Of a DNA stretch of 42,983 nt, positions 42,856 through 42,983 are shown piece after piece. The stretch comes from an uncultured Anaeromyxobacter sp. GTDB lineage: Bacteria > Myxococcota > Myxococcia > Myxococcales > Anaeromyxobacteraceae. Made by a program: the position numbers and the translations under genes. The notes under the pieces were generated by a model. That model saw nothing but the letters and a program-made list of their open reading frames with translations, was not told the DNA's origin and ran no database searches. The first letter of the stretch is position 1. The number at the start of each line of letters is the position of its first letter. The stretch lies in assembly GCA_903904005.1 (NCBI GenBank), contig CAIVAR010000016.1, forward strand, positions 1 through 42,983. The letters run 5' to 3'.

Positions 42856-42983
42856 GTGTCGACTTTCGCCTTCGAACCCTACCTCGCCGGCGTCGCCGCG
42901 CGCGTCGAGGCGGAGCTGCGGCAGGCCGCCGAGGCGGGCGCCCGGGGCGGGCCGGCCCGGCTCTGGGAGGCCATCTCCTACGC
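42856..42983 (+). CDS. ispA: polyprenyl synthetase (farnesyl diphosphate synthase), 5' part only
   Basis: Only the first 42 codons are visible, cut by the window end. STFAFEPYLAGVAARVEAELRQA, then GPARLWEAISYA, matches the N-terminal helices of IspA-type prenyltransferases, where LxEAMRYA leads to the GGKRLRP motif (outside the window). The order xseA-xseB-ispA is a widely conserved one and supports the call; dxs would be the expected next gene. GTG start. Confidence 0.75.
   Translation, partial: MSTFAFEPYLAGVAARVEAELRQAAEAGARGGPARLWEAISY

Overview
This is a very GC-rich, gene-dense bacterial chromosome segment. The gene set points to a Gram-negative (lipid A, BamA, Skp, LolCD) member of the Myxococcota, most like Anaeromyxobacteraceae. 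Supporting signs are the Ser/Thr kinase with a PilZ-like region, a DUF4388 regulator, an eroded HNH protein of a type common in myxobacteria, LpxI in place of LpxH, and Lys/Ala/Pro-rich protein tails. The lineage call is inference from gene content; no marker phylogeny was possible. Nothing indicates a prophage, plasmid, CRISPR array or intact mobile element.

Layout. 1-3343: the 3' end of alr (+) meets an isochorismatase-fold hydrolase, a thiamine-diphosphate enzyme and a dicluster ferredoxin, all on the minus strand; the ferredoxin has its own promoter and terminator. 3472-4083: rlmE. 4084-4620: a decayed HNH endonuclease gene with both catalytic core and mid-section deleted. 4661-7369 (minus): tyrS, a YmdB-type phosphodiesterase and 5-formyltetrahydrofolate cyclo-ligase (fau), directly preceded by a 6S RNA gene whose T-tract abuts the fau start codon. 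7686-13780 (minus): oligopeptidase B, cysteine desulfurase, DHH phosphoesterase, endonuclease IV, and a Fic-fold protein lacking the catalytic His. 13935-20952 (minus): ilvE with a basic repetitive tail, glnE, an SDR oxidoreductase and a multidomain Ser/Thr kinase.

21087-34465 (plus): DUF4912 protein plus GH57 glucan branching enzyme, then a long envelope-biogenesis run lysS-lolC-lolD-bamA-skp-lpxD-fabZ-lpxA-lpxI-DUF167. It carries lipoprotein release, outer-membrane protein insertion and chaperoning, and the early lipid A pathway in one direction with mostly overlapping or near-touching genes. 34466-35100 is a gene-free gap with a 40-bp tandem repeat and long poly-C tracts. 35101-38518: late haem synthesis genes hemE-hemN-hemH. 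A DUF4388 regulator with a dead receiver domain (minus) is divergent from otsB-sixA-xseA-xseB-receiver-ispA (plus), which runs off the window end.

The most interesting cross-cutting signals are: (1) a set of transcription-unit-head genes with a -10-like hexamer 7-10 nt before the start codon, usually without a Shine-Dalgarno sequence, suggesting leaderless mRNAs; (2) the 6S RNA/fau junction; (3) the pseudo-Fic protein; (4) LolC with an extra N-terminal membrane module; (5) the DUF4912-GH57 pair; (6) recurrent histone-H1-like basic tails on unrelated proteins.
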